In this document: positions 17,529 through 25,571 of the stretch, one piece after another | How positions within the stretch are numbered: the stretch's first letter is position 1 | Layout: each line of letters begins with the position of its first letter | Assembly (NCBI RefSeq): GCF_003032475.1 | Contig: NZ_CP028369.1 | Coordinates: 7,006,001 to 7,070,000 of the forward strand | Reading direction: 5' to 3' | DNA: 64,000 nucleotides | Source of the DNA: Streptomyces sp. P3 | GTDB taxonomy: Bacteria > Actinomycetota > Actinomycetes > Streptomycetales > Streptomycetaceae | Notes under the pieces: generated by a model | Database searches by the model: none | What the model saw: the letters and a program-made list of their open reading frames with translations, nothing else | Told to the model about the DNA's origin: nothing | Program-made: the position numbers and the translations under genes

Positions 17529-18358
17529 GCACCGCACATGAGATCACGTCGCCGAGGGTGATGGCCCCGGATCGCCTCGCGCCTGTCGCATCCGTCAGCG
17601 CCTCGCGCCCTTGGGCTGCCGACCCCTACTCCGAGGCCCTGGTCACCGGCCGGGGTCCGCTCTTCCTCCGCCGCGCGGACGGCTGGCTGCTGCCGCTGGA
17701 GGTGGAACGCTGGTGTGCCAGGGCCGACGCGGTGGACATGGATGTTCTGGAGCACTGTGAAGGCGCCGTACTCGATGTGGGGTGCGGTCCGGGGCGGCTC
17801 GTCGCCGAACTCGCGGCCCGGGGCCGGCCGGTGCTCGGCGTCGACGTGAGCGAAGCCGCCGTCGCCCGCACGGTGCGGCTCGGCGGCCAGGCTCTGCAAC
17901 GCTCCGTCTTCGAGCCGCTCCCCGCCGAAGGGCGCTGGGACACGATCCTCCTCATCGACGGCAACGTCGGCATCGGCGGCGATCCGACCGCCCTTCTCCG
18001 GCGGATGTCCCAACTCCTCAGCCCAAACGGCCTGTTGATAGCCGAGACGGTCCCGGACAGTGAGGTCGACGAACGCGTCACCGTCCACGTCGTGAGCATC
18101 ACCGCCGGCACTCACGCCACGGGCGGCCCGCCCTTCCCCTGGGCCCGTCTCGGCACACCGGCCCTGCTCCGGCTCGCGACACGCGCCGGCTGGCGCCCGG
18201 AGCGTCAGTGGACGACCGGCGGCCGCTCCTTCGTCGTCCTGCGCAACCGCGCTGACCGCAGCAGGAGCACCGCCGCCGAGCCGCCGAACAGCACCGCCGT
18301 GATCAAAAGCCAACGGGACAGGAATCCGTCGCCGGACAGGGCGGTGGCGGAACTGTAG
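17525..18358 (+). CDS. Class I SAM-dependent methyltransferase
   Basis: A Rossmann-fold methyltransferase with motif I LDVGCGPGRLVAEL near residue 85, an acidic motif II VLGVDVSE, and LLIDGNVGIGGDP. The natural domain ends near FVVLRNR (about 18250). The last 35 residues read through sequence that is antisense to the membrane-protein relic, so the C-terminus may be extended by mutation. It is the last gene of the coupled epimerase-glycosyltransferase-DUF2064-methyltransferase run. A frameshifted half-copy lies at 8010-8362. Substrate is unknown. Confidence 0.85.
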   Translation: MSTAHEITSPRVMAPDRLAPVASVSASRPWAADPYSEALVTGRGPLFLRRADGWLLPLEVERWCARADAVDMDVLEHCEGAVLDVGCGPGRLVAELAARGRPVLGVDVSEAAVARTVRLGGQALQRSVFEPLPAEGRWDTILLIDGNVGIGGDPTALLRRMSQLLSPNGLLIAETVPDSEVDERVTVHVVSITAGTHATGGPPFPWARLGTPALLRLATRAGWRPERQWTTGGRSFVVLRNRADRSRSTAAEPPNSTAVIKSQRDRNPSPDRAVAEL

Positions 18359-18558
18359 TGGTCCGCCACCTGCCCGCTGATCAGCGGAAACCAGATCAGC
18401 AGCAGAAGGCCGGAGAACGCCGCCGGGACGCGCACGAAGACCGCCCACTCCCGGCGGCCGACCACGCCCAGCCCCCGCGCGACGACCCGGTCCGCGCCCG
18501 CGTACAGAGGCAGCAACACCAAGTCGTTCACCAGCGCCGCGCCCACGAACCACAGCAC
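18205..18558 (-). pseudogene. 5'-deleted copy of the four-helix membrane protein
   Basis: LWFVGAALVNDLVLLPLYAGADRVVARGLGVVGRREWAVFVRVP matches residues 45 onward of the protein at 7602-8060 closely, down to the REWA(V/M)(F/Y)VRVPAA motif and the RPP(V/A)VH end. The first helix and start region are gone, because a deletion joins it to the oxidoreductase remnant at 18565. It overlaps the intact methyltransferase 3' end on the other strand by 154 bases. Confidence 0.8.
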
Positions 18559-18564
18559 GACAGA

Positions 18565-18838
18565 TGCCCGGGGTGATGTGGACGCCCTGGGTGAGTCGGT
18601 AGAGCCAGGGGGGCTTGGTCGGTCAGGCGAAGAGGTAGAAGCCGAGCAGGCTCTTGTCCGGGGTCTTGTCGTTCACCGCCGACAGGCAGGGGTTGTAGGC
18701 GGCGTACGACACAAGGCCCGTGACGAAGAGCACCGTGATCCCACCGAGGAGCGCGATACCGAGTACGGAGGTGAACCAGGGGCTGCGCAACGGGCTGCGC
18801 CAGAAACCGGGGGAGGTGGGGAGTTGATGGTCGCGCAT
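18565..18838 (-). pseudogene. N-terminal remnant of the cytochrome b561-like oxidoreductase
   Basis: MRDHQLPTSPGFWRSPLRSPWFTSVLGIALLGGITVLFVTGLVSYAAYNP is nearly identical to the start of the gene at 6374. At FYLFA a TGA replaces the TGG of the other copy (LFAWPTG becomes LFA-stop-PTK). The same frame then continues as PPWLYRLTQGVHITPGI before being cut. The rest of the domain and the whole molybdopterin domain are missing. It therefore has a nonsense mutation and a deletion of about 1.1 kb relative to copy 1. Confidence 0.85.
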
Positions 18839-18881
18839 GTCCCGGCCGTAGGCCGGTACGGGCCGAGGACGGGCCTGCAAC

Positions 18882-18902
18882 TCATGACGAAATGCTGACG
18901 TC
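18882..18902 (-). promoter_or_regulatory. Conserved upstream element, copy 3
   Basis: On the minus strand this reads GACGTCAGCATTTCGTCATG, two changes from the core at 6309. It keeps almost the same distance (31 versus 32 bases) to the TACGGC/TACGGT -10 position of the paralogous oxidoreductase gene. The downstream gene is dead, so drift is expected. Confidence 0.5.
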
Positions 18903-18939
18903 CAGGCTCACGGGAGCCTCATCCGGCTGTTCCCCGGCC

Positions 18940-18945
18940 TAGCGT
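18940..18945 (+). promoter_or_regulatory. Probable -10 box TAGCGT of a leaderless transcript
   Basis: TAGCGT, then 6 bases, then GTG at 18952, with no ribosome site. Hexamer and spacing are identical to 14786-14791. Confidence 0.5.
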
Positions 18946-18951
18946 GCCGGT

Positions 18952-20298
18952 GTGAACCGCGATCTTCTCCGCGACCTGTCCGCGGCCCTGGCCGCAGCGC
19001 TGCTCGTCACGACGGCGGCTGTGGTCGGCACCGTCCTGGAACACCGTTACGGAAACCTTCATGTCAGCTGGCCGCCGCTGTACGGCCATTGGGAGCCGCA
19101 CGTCGGCCCCGGCACCCCCGCCGCGATCATGGTGGCCGTCGCCGTGGTCGCGTACGGTCCGCTCCTCGCCGCCCGGCTGCCCTGGCGCGCGCTGCTGTGC
19201 ACTGCCTGGGGCACCGCCATGGCGTGGACGTTCTCGCTCGCCCTGGTCGACGGATGGCAGCGCGGAATCGCCCGGCGCCTGACGACCAAGTACGAGTACC
19301 TCCAGGTCATCGACCCCGTCAACCGCTTCCACGACATCCCCGCCGCCCTGCGGGACTTCACCCACCACATCCTGATCCACTCACCCGACGCCTGGCCCGC
19401 GCACGTCGCCGGACATCCCCCCGCCGCCACCCTCACCTTCGTCCTCCTCGACCGGATCGGGCTGGGCGGCGGGGCCTGGGCGGGCGTCTGGTGCATCACC
19501 GTCGGCGCGACTGCGGCGGTGGCGGTCCTCATCACCGTACGAGCGCTGTCCGGGGAGGCGCTCGCCCGCCGTGCCGCGCCCTTCCTGGTCCTGGCCCCGG
19601 CCGCCGTGTGGATGGGCACCTCCGCGGACGGGTACTTCGCGGCGGCCGCCGCCTGGGCCGTCGCGTTCCTCGCCCTCGCCGTCACGGGACACCGGCCCCG
19701 GTCGGCAGGTCTCACCTCCGGGCTCCTCTTCGGCCTCACCGCCTATCTCTCGTACGGGCTGACACTGTTCGCGGTGATCGCCGCCGGCGTCCTGCTGCTC
19801 GGCGCCCGACGACTGCGCCCCCTGCCCTACGTCCTCGCCGGATTCGTCGTCGTTGCGGCCGTGTTCACGTTCGCGGGCTTCAACTGGTGGGAGGCGTACC
19901 ACCTGCTGGTCACCCGCTACTACCAAGGGGCCGGCGGTATCCGCCCGTACGGCTACTGGGTGTGGGCCAACCTCGCGTGCACGGCACTCGTCGTGGGCCC
20001 GGCGACGGTGGCCGGGCTGCGACGATCCGGCGCGGCTCCCATCCGCCAGGACGTCCGCAGGTGCCTGCGCCGCCCCACCGCCGAACCCCGCCTCGCCCTG
20101 CTCGCCCTCGCCGCCCTGCTCGCGCTCCTCGCCGCCGACCTCTCCGGCATGAGCAAAGCGGAAACAGAGCGCATCTGGCTGCCGTTCGCGATGTGGCTGA
20201 TCCCGGCATGCGCGTTCCTGACCCGACCCCGCGCCTGGCTCACCGCACAGGCCACCCTCGCCCTGCTCCTCAACCACCTGCTGCTGACGGGATGGTGA
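18952..20298 (+). CDS. Polytopic membrane protein, possible GT-C-type glycosyltransferase
   Basis: The product is 448 residues with about ten membrane helices. An extracytoplasmic loop after the first helices (EHRYGNLHVSWPPLYGHWEPHVGPGTP) and the conserved-looking HVAGHPPAATLTFVLLDRIGLG recall the early loops of GT-C mannosyl/arabinosyltransferases, which carry acidic residues for a polyprenyl-phosphate sugar donor. A late loop has SGMSKAETERIWLPFAMWL. This is a fold-level inference without a diagnostic motif. Its position beside nucleotide-sugar and glycosyltransferase genes supports a role in surface glycan assembly. Confidence 0.7.
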   Translation: MNRDLLRDLSAALAAALLVTTAAVVGTVLEHRYGNLHVSWPPLYGHWEPHVGPGTPAAIMVAVAVVAYGPLLAARLPWRALLCTAWGTAMAWTFSLALVDGWQRGIARRLTTKYEYLQVIDPVNRFHDIPAALRDFTHHILIHSPDAWPAHVAGHPPAATLTFVLLDRIGLGGGAWAGVWCITVGATAAVAVLITVRALSGEALARRAAPFLVLAPAAVWMGTSADGYFAAAAAWAVAFLALAVTGHRPRSAGLTSGLLFGLTAYLSYGLTLFAVIAAGVLLLGARRLRPLPYVLAGFVVVAAVFTFAGFNWWEAYHLLVTRYYQGAGGIRPYGYWVWANLACTALVVGPATVAGLRRSGAAPIRQDVRRCLRRPTAEPRLALLALAALLALLAADLSGMSKAETERIWLPFAMWLIPACAFLTRPRAWLTAQATLALLLNHLLLTGW

Positions 20299-20453
20299 CC
20301 ATGAGATCGGGCTCACCAGCGGACGGGACGTGCGCTTCTCGCGCCCGCGACGGCAGCCGTCCCCACTACCGTTGAGGTACACGGCGACGCCGTACGACGG
20401 GAGCGATGGGCGCGAGAACGGCCGGATTCGCAAAAGCCAAACGGGCGTCAAGG

Positions 20454-20473
20454 TCTTACGAAACGCGGACGTC
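20454..20473 (-). promoter_or_regulatory. Conserved upstream element, copy 4
   Basis: The minus strand reads GACGTCCGCGTTTCGTAAGA, the same 16-base core as 6309 and 16088. It lies 48 bases upstream of the response-regulator start but in the opposite orientation, so it could serve autoregulation. Confidence 0.5.
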
Positions 20474-20520
20474 GGGGCGGCCCTGCCGCACAGCGATGAG
20501 GCCGGTGGGAAGCTGGGGGC

Positions 20521-21270
20521 ATGCAGCAGCCGCACGAATCCCCGGACTCCGGACATGCTCCACGTGAGCACGGAGGTACGACCCGCGTCCTCGTCGTGGA
20601 CGACGACCCCACCGTCGCCGAAGTCGTCTCCGGCTATCTGGACCGCGCCGGGTACCAGGTGGACGTAGCCGGGGACGGGCGCTCCGCGCTCGCGCGGGCC
20701 GCAGAGCACCGGCCGGATCTGGTGGTGCTCGACCTGATGCTGCCCGGCATCGACGGCCTGGAAGTGTGCCGCCGGATGCGTGCCCGCGGGCCCGTGCCGG
20801 TCATCATGCTCACCGCCCGCGGCGACGAGGGCGACCGGATCCTGGGCCTGGAAGTGGGCGCCGACGACTACGTCACGAAGCCCTTCAGCCCCCGTGAGCT
20901 GGTCCTGCGGGTCGAGTCGGTACTGCGCCGGACCCGGCCCGCCGTCGCGGCTCACCCGGTGCACGCGGCAGGCGTCACCGTCGACCCGGCAGCCCGCCGC
21001 GCTACCAAGAACGGCACGGAGCTCAGCCTCACACTCCGCGAGTTCGACCTGCTCGCCTTCCTCCTGCGCAACCACGGCCGCGCCTACAGCCGTGAAGAGC
21101 TGATGCGCGAGGTGTGGGGCTGGGACTTCGGCGACCTGTCCACCGTCACCGTCCACGTCCGCCGGCTGCGGGGCAAGGTGGAGGACGACCCCGCCCGGCC
21201 CCGACTGATCCAGACGGTGTGGGGAGTGGGCTACCGCTTCGATGCCACGCCCTGCGAGGAGGCGGTCTGA
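20521..21270 (+). CDS. OmpR-family response regulator
   Basis: The product is 249 residues. The receiver domain has the acidic pair Asp27/Asp28, the phospho-acceptor Asp71 in VVLDLMLPG and Lys120 in YVTKPF. The winged-helix output domain follows (SLTLREFDLLAFLLRNHGRAYSREELMREVWG and VTVHVRRLRGKVEDDP). It regulates transcription after phosphorylation by the kinase encoded 2 bases downstream. Four copies of one element nearby, including one just above this gene, make the adjacent sugar/oxidoreductase genes candidate targets. Confidence 0.92.
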   Translation: MQQPHESPDSGHAPREHGGTTRVLVVDDDPTVAEVVSGYLDRAGYQVDVAGDGRSALARAAEHRPDLVVLDLMLPGIDGLEVCRRMRARGPVPVIMLTARGDEGDRILGLEVGADDYVTKPFSPRELVLRVESVLRRTRPAVAAHPVHAAGVTVDPAARRATKNGTELSLTLREFDLLAFLLRNHGRAYSREELMREVWGWDFGDLSTVTVHVRRLRGKVEDDPARPRLIQTVWGVGYRFDATPCEEAV

Positions 21271-21272
21271 CC

Positions 21273-22385
21273 ATGCGCGACATCCTCCTCATCGCCCTCT
21301 TCGCCTTCCTCGGCGCCGTCGCGGCCGGGCTGCTCGGGGCGGGTGTGCTGTGGCTGATCAGGCGACGCTCGCTGACCGCGTCCCTCGCCGTGGTCGCCGC
21401 CGTGGCCGTGACCGCCATGCTCGCGGGCACGCTGGCCGTGGCGCGGGCGATGTTCCTGTCCACGCACGACCTGACCGTCGTCACCATGGTCGTCGCGATG
21501 GCGGCGGTCGTCTCCCTGGCCACCGCGCTGCTGCTCGGTCGCTGGGTCGTCGCCCGCAGCCGGGCGCTCACCGCCGCCGCCCGTTCTTTCGGTGACGGCG
21601 GCCACTTCTCGGCACCGAACGGCCCGGCCACCGCCGAACTCGACGCACTCAGCCAGGAGTTGGCCGCTACCAGTGCGAAGCTGGCAGAGTCCCGCGATCG
21701 CGAGCGCGCCCTGGAGGCATCGAGACGCGAGCTGGTCGCCTGGATCTCGCACGACCTGCGTACTCCGCTCGCCGGTCTGCGCGCCATGTCCGAGGCCCTG
21801 GAAGACGGCGTGGCCGCCGATCCCCAGCGCTACCTTCGCCAGATGCGCACCGAGGTCGAACGCCTCAACGGCATGGTGGGGGACCTCTTCGAACTCTCCC
21901 GCATCCACGCCGGGGCGCTCGCCCTCTCCCCCTCCCGCATGTCGGTGTACGACCTCGTGGGCGACGCCCTCGCGGGAGCGGACGCCCTCGCCCGCGAGTA
22001 CGGGGTGTGGCTGACCGGCGACCGCGTCGAGCCGGTGCCGGTCGAGGTGGACGGCAAGGAGATGAGCCGAGTGCTGGGCAATCTGCTGGTCAACGCGATC
22101 CGCCGGACACCCTCCGACGGTACGGTCGCTGTCGCCGCCGAGCGCTTCGCCGACGGAGTCGTCCTGTCCGTCACCGACGGATGCGGCGGCATCCCCGAGG
22201 AGGACCTGCCGCGTGTCTTCGACACCGGCTGGCGCGGTACCCATGCCCGCACCCCTCCCGCCGGTGCGGGCCTCGGCCTGGCCATCGTCCGGGGCATCGT
22301 GGAGGCTCACCGGGGCCAGGCCGCCGTACGCAACGTCCCCGGCGGCTGCCGCTTCGAAGTGACGCTTCCCCTGGCCAAGGCGTGA
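21273..22385 (+). CDS. Sensor histidine kinase
   Basis: The product is 370 residues with an N-terminal region of three to four membrane helices (about 5-27, 34-60 and 68-90) and almost no extracytoplasmic domain, typical of kinases that sense within the membrane. A HAMP-like linker follows. The H box is WISHDLRTPLAGLR with His160. The ATPase domain shows the N box NLLVNAIRRTP, G1 DGCGGIPEEDLPRVFD and G2 GAGLGLAIVRGI. Spacing to the response regulator is 2 bases, so they form one operon. The signal is unknown; cell-envelope stress is a fair guess from topology. Confidence 0.92.
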   Translation: MRDILLIALFAFLGAVAAGLLGAGVLWLIRRRSLTASLAVVAAVAVTAMLAGTLAVARAMFLSTHDLTVVTMVVAMAAVVSLATALLLGRWVVARSRALTAAARSFGDGGHFSAPNGPATAELDALSQELAATSAKLAESRDRERALEASRRELVAWISHDLRTPLAGLRAMSEALEDGVAADPQRYLRQMRTEVERLNGMVGDLFELSRIHAGALALSPSRMSVYDLVGDALAGADALAREYGVWLTGDRVEPVPVEVDGKEMSRVLGNLLVNAIRRTPSDGTVAVAAERFADGVVLSVTDGCGGIPEEDLPRVFDTGWRGTHARTPPAGAGLGLAIVRGIVEAHRGQAAVRNVPGGCRFEVTLPLAKA

Positions 22386-22579
22386 TCGGGGGCTCCTGAG
22401 CCGAGCGAATGCGCCGACCAGCCGACCACCGGAAGGGCATCCGGGCTGAGTTCCACGGCGGTCGGCCATCCGGAGCGGTCAGCGACAGAACGTGGTCGGG
22501 ATCGGTCCGATGAACGCACGCTGGTGAGGCAGGAGTCCGCACGGTCGGTGGTCGCGGTCGTAACCCCTGTGCTGCTCGG

Positions 22580-23113
22580 TCAGGGCTGTGGGGTGCCGCC
22601 CATCTCGGCGACGAAGATCACGGGATCGCTGTCGAACCCTCGGACCATCGCGCGGTACTCCCACGTTCCGGAGTCGCCCCTGGTGAACTCCGCAACCGTC
22701 GCGGCGGTGTATTCGGAGAGCTGCGCGAAGTCGTCCTTCAGCAGCTCCCTGTACCCCTCGACGACCAGAACTCCGGCGTTCGACAGGTCTCCGAAGGTTT
22801 TTGGGCCGCTGTTCTGGTGGATCGCCACACCCACCACCACCCGTGCGAAGGAGGAAGCGAGGCGATCGAGCTCCAGGGTCATCGCTTCGACGTAGCCGAA
22901 GCCCTGGCCGGTCTGGCTGTGCCGGCTCATGTTGATGGTGCCGTCCGGTGAGCGGCTGTCGAAGTGGACGACGTACACCGGTCGTCCGAAGGGGGCGTCC
23001 GCCGAGTAGGTGGCGGCGATGATGTCGAGATGGTGGGGTGGCTGATCCCAGGGACTCGGGTCCCATTTGAGCCGTACCTCGGCCTTCCCGACGCCATGGC
23101 TGTCGCTGCTCAC
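22580..23113 (-). CDS. TerD-like protein (tellurium-resistance fold family)
   Basis: The product is 177 residues. SSDSHGVGKAEVRLKWDPSPWDQPPHHLDIIAATYSAD, then VVHFDSRSPDGTINMSRHSQTGQGFGYVEAMTLELDRL, then KTFGDLSNAGVLVVEGYRELLKDDF follow the TerD/TerZ beta-sandwich layout with acidic calcium-site positions, though it is divergent. Such proteins belong to stress modules of unknown mechanism. It stands alone here. A paralogue lacking its first 50 residues lies at 54598-55025. Confidence 0.75.
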   Translation of the reverse strand: MSSDSHGVGKAEVRLKWDPSPWDQPPHHLDIIAATYSADAPFGRPVYVVHFDSRSPDGTINMSRHSQTGQGFGYVEAMTLELDRLASSFARVVVGVAIHQNSGPKTFGDLSNAGVLVVEGYRELLKDDFAQLSEYTAATVAEFTRGDSGTWEYRAMVRGFDSDPVIFVAEMGGTPQP

Positions 23114-23598
23114 CGAATTGCTGCCTCTCTCATTTCAAGCCACCACGCGATGGTGCCTACATGAGCAAGTATGGCTCTCGGCCGTCCTGTTGAAGCATCG
23201 CGCGGCAGCTCGCGATCGGGCTCGCCCTGCTGTGGACGGTGGGAAACGTTTGCGGCGTACAGCTACTTGAGGGGCGCGTACGACCTCGGCCTTCCGCAAT
23301 ACCTTGCCGTTGGCCGGCCGGGCCCGCGGCACTGCGCCGCAACTGGCACGGCGGCACTCATCACCTGGCATCCATTCCTCGCGCAGCAGGCGAGGGCGCC
23401 CGCACCCGGTAACGGCTGGGCCGGAAACCGCCGGCCCCTGGCATTAACGCTCGACGAGGAGGTGGGAGGTCTCCCGCTCCCGACCCCCGTGGCCGACGGC
23501 GCGACGTAAGGATTCGGTCATCAGCTGCGGGGTGGGGGACGGCCGCCCGTGCCCGTTGAATGGGAGCGCAACAGGAAAACCTCAGGAGGCGAGCGGGG
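23114..23598. other. About 480 bases without a supported gene
   Basis: Open frames on both strands have no recognisable domain. An inverted repeat GGGCCGG-N6-CCGGCCC at 23418-23437 could be a terminator. The last 45 bases before 23599 (from CCGTTGAATGGG) are repeated at 42627-42675, so the DM13 gene and its leader were once duplicated. Confidence 0.4.
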
Positions 23599-24159
23599 AT
23601 GGGGCGCGTGCGGAAGGCATTGACCGGGCCGTGGGTCATCGCGGTTGTGGTGGCGGCGGTCGGCTTCGGGCTGTACTGGTTCCAGCCCTGGAAGCTGTGG
23701 CAGGACGAGACCGTCCAAGAGGCCCTGCCCGGGGTCGCGGAGATGTCCGCTCCTGCTGCGGCGCCCTCGGAAGAGACCTTCGCACCGCCCTCCCCGGCCA
23801 CCGGTCCGCAGGTGCTGGCCAGTGGTCACCTGATCAGCCACGAGCATGCGACCTCGGGCACGGTGAAGCTCGTACGGCTGCTTGACGGCTCCCATGTCGT
23901 CCGGCTGGAGAACCTCGACACCAGCAACGGACCGGACTTGCGTGTCTGGTTGACCGACGCGCAGGTGAAGCCGGGGGAGGCAGGGTGGCATGTCTTCGAC
24001 GACGGGAAGTACGTCAGCCTCGGCAGGCTGAAGGGCAACAAGGGAAGCCAGAACTACGCCCTTCCCAGGGACGTGAATCCGTCGAACTACCGCAGCGTGA
24101 GCATCTGGTGCGACCGTTTCGACGTGTCGTTCGGCGCCGCCGAACTCGCCCGAGTCTGA
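23599..24159 (+). CDS. DM13 domain protein with a membrane anchor
   Basis: The product is 186 residues. One N-terminal membrane helix (ALTGPWVIAVVVAAVGFGLYWF) is followed by a Pro/Ala linker and then a DM13 domain (ASGHLISHEHATSGTVKLVRLLDGSHVVRLENLDTSNGPDLRVWLTDA ... SVSIWCDRFDVSFGAAELA). DM13 is an electron-transfer or redox-associated extracellular domain with a near-invariant cysteine, here the Cys in SIWCDRF. The start follows CAGGAGGCGAGCGGGG. The protein should face outside the cell. The leader and first codons recur as a relic at 42627. Confidence 0.85.
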   Translation: MGRVRKALTGPWVIAVVVAAVGFGLYWFQPWKLWQDETVQEALPGVAEMSAPAAAPSEETFAPPSPATGPQVLASGHLISHEHATSGTVKLVRLLDGSHVVRLENLDTSNGPDLRVWLTDAQVKPGEAGWHVFDDGKYVSLGRLKGNKGSQNYALPRDVNPSNYRSVSIWCDRFDVSFGAAELARV

Positions 24160-24266
24160 CAGCGGTGCTGCCATTTCCCGGCACCGGTCCCGAGGAGCTG
24201 ACCAGGACCGTGGCTGGGGCCCTCGACGCGCTGGAGCCGCGTAGCCGGGCCGTGCGGCGGGCGGTG

Positions 24267-25325
24267 TCAGACGTCTTGGGACGGCCAGTCCAGCAGCCGC
24301 GCGCCGATCACCGCCGTCTGGAGCATGTAGCGGTGGGCGGGATCGGCTGGGTTGGCGCCGGTGAGTTTGTGGATGCGTTCCAGGCGGTAGGTCAGGGCGC
24401 GCACGCTGAGGGTGAGGCGGCGGGCGGCCTCGGCGGCGACGCAGCCGGAGTCGAAGTACGCGGTGAGCGTGTCCAGGAAGGGCTGGGCGCCGCCGCGGGC
24501 GGTGGTGAGCGGTCCCAGGGTGTCGGCGACGAGGTCGGCCATGGCTTGGCGGTCGCGGGTGAGGACGGGGTAGACCAGCAGGTCGGCGGCGCGCAGGACG
24601 GGGTCGTCGAGGTCGAGGCGCTCGGCGAGTTCCAGGGCGTTGAGAGCTTCCTCGTAGGACTGGACGACGCCTCCGGGGCCGGGTTGGGGCCGTCCGATGG
24701 CGACCCGGCCGCCGTCGGTGGCGGCGTGGGCCTGTTTGGCGAAGTGGGCGAGTACCTCGTCCTGGTGGCCGGGGGCGATGCACAGCAGCCGGCCGTCCTT
24801 GGTGGTGAGCAGGATGCTGCGGTCGCCGAAGCGGGAGATGAGCGCGCGTTCCACCTGCTGGGGCACCGGGTCGCCCTCGTCGTAGGCGGCGGGACCCTGT
24901 GCGACGGCGACGGCGTGCGCGTGGGACAGGCGCAGGCCGAAGCGTTCGGCGCGCTCGGCGAGGCGGCCGAGGTCGCTGCGGCCGTAGAGGAGGTCGTCGA
25001 TGAACTCGCGGCGGGCGGCCTCTTCCTGGCGTACGGCCAGGAGCTGGGCGCGTTCGTAGCCTTCGGCGAAGGCGTCGATGACCTGCTGCACGGCGGCAAG
25101 CGCGTCGTCGGCGGAGCCGGGTGAACCTGGCCAGGCCGTGCGGGCGCGGGTCAGATGCGCGCTGACGAGGGCGCGTAGCCCGTGGCCTGCCTCGGCGGCC
25201 TGCTCGCCCAGGGCGCGGCGGGAGGCGAGCTCGTCCCGGGTGAGGCGTCGCCCGGTGGCCGACACCTCGGTCAGGATCTCGGCGTAACCGTCCAGATACT
25301 GCTCGGGAAGTGCCCGGTCTGTCAT
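24267..25325 (-). CDS. PucR/CdaR-family transcriptional regulator
   Basis: The product is 352 residues. An N-terminal helical domain (RALVSAHLTRARTAWPG) is followed by a middle GGDEF-like CdaR domain (GRVAIGRPQPGPGGVVQSYEEALNALELAERL). The C-terminus has the characteristic PucR helix-turn-helix (LDTLTAYFDSGCVAAEAARRLTLSVRALTYRLERIHKLTG). Members are activators or repressors responding to small molecules. It is divergent from the flotillin/ATPase operon, and the shared 246-base gap holds the TGCCGG-N3-CCGGCA palindrome, making it the obvious candidate regulator. Confidence 0.9.
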   Translation of the reverse strand: MTDRALPEQYLDGYAEILTEVSATGRRLTRDELASRRALGEQAAEAGHGLRALVSAHLTRARTAWPGSPGSADDALAAVQQVIDAFAEGYERAQLLAVRQEEAARREFIDDLLYGRSDLGRLAERAERFGLRLSHAHAVAVAQGPAAYDEGDPVPQQVERALISRFGDRSILLTTKDGRLLCIAPGHQDEVLAHFAKQAHAATDGGRVAIGRPQPGPGGVVQSYEEALNALELAERLDLDDPVLRAADLLVYPVLTRDRQAMADLVADTLGPLTTARGGAQPFLDTLTAYFDSGCVAAEAARRLTLSVRALTYRLERIHKLTGANPADPAHRYMLQTAVIGARLLDWPSQDV

Positions 25326-25399
25326 GTGGTTCCCCCGGATTCTTGACGCGCCGGTGACGGCTTCTTAGCGGCCACCGGCATATAGACCCTAATGAACAC

Positions 25400-25414
25400 T
25401 GCCGGGAACCGGCA
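25400..25414. promoter_or_regulatory. Palindrome TGCCGG-GAA-CCGGCA, candidate operator
   Basis: A perfect 6-3-6 inverted repeat lies in the divergent gap between the PucR-type regulator and the flotillin operon. The same repeat, extended to ATTGCCGG-N3-CCGGCAAT, occurs at 37144-37162 above the second flotillin operon. Extra half sites (ACCGGCA) lie at 25374-25380 and near 25484. Confidence 0.6.
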
Positions 25415-25571
25415 ATGCGCGGCTGGGATCGGATCGTGCAGCATGGCTGTGGGGGAGCGCGGCGGACGGTTCCGGTGCCGGACACCGGCAGGTACCCGGC
25501 ACCGAGCCCGGAATGACCGTGCGCCGTCGGAGACGACTGATGTGCGCCGCGTGCGAGAGGGGGATCAGGCG

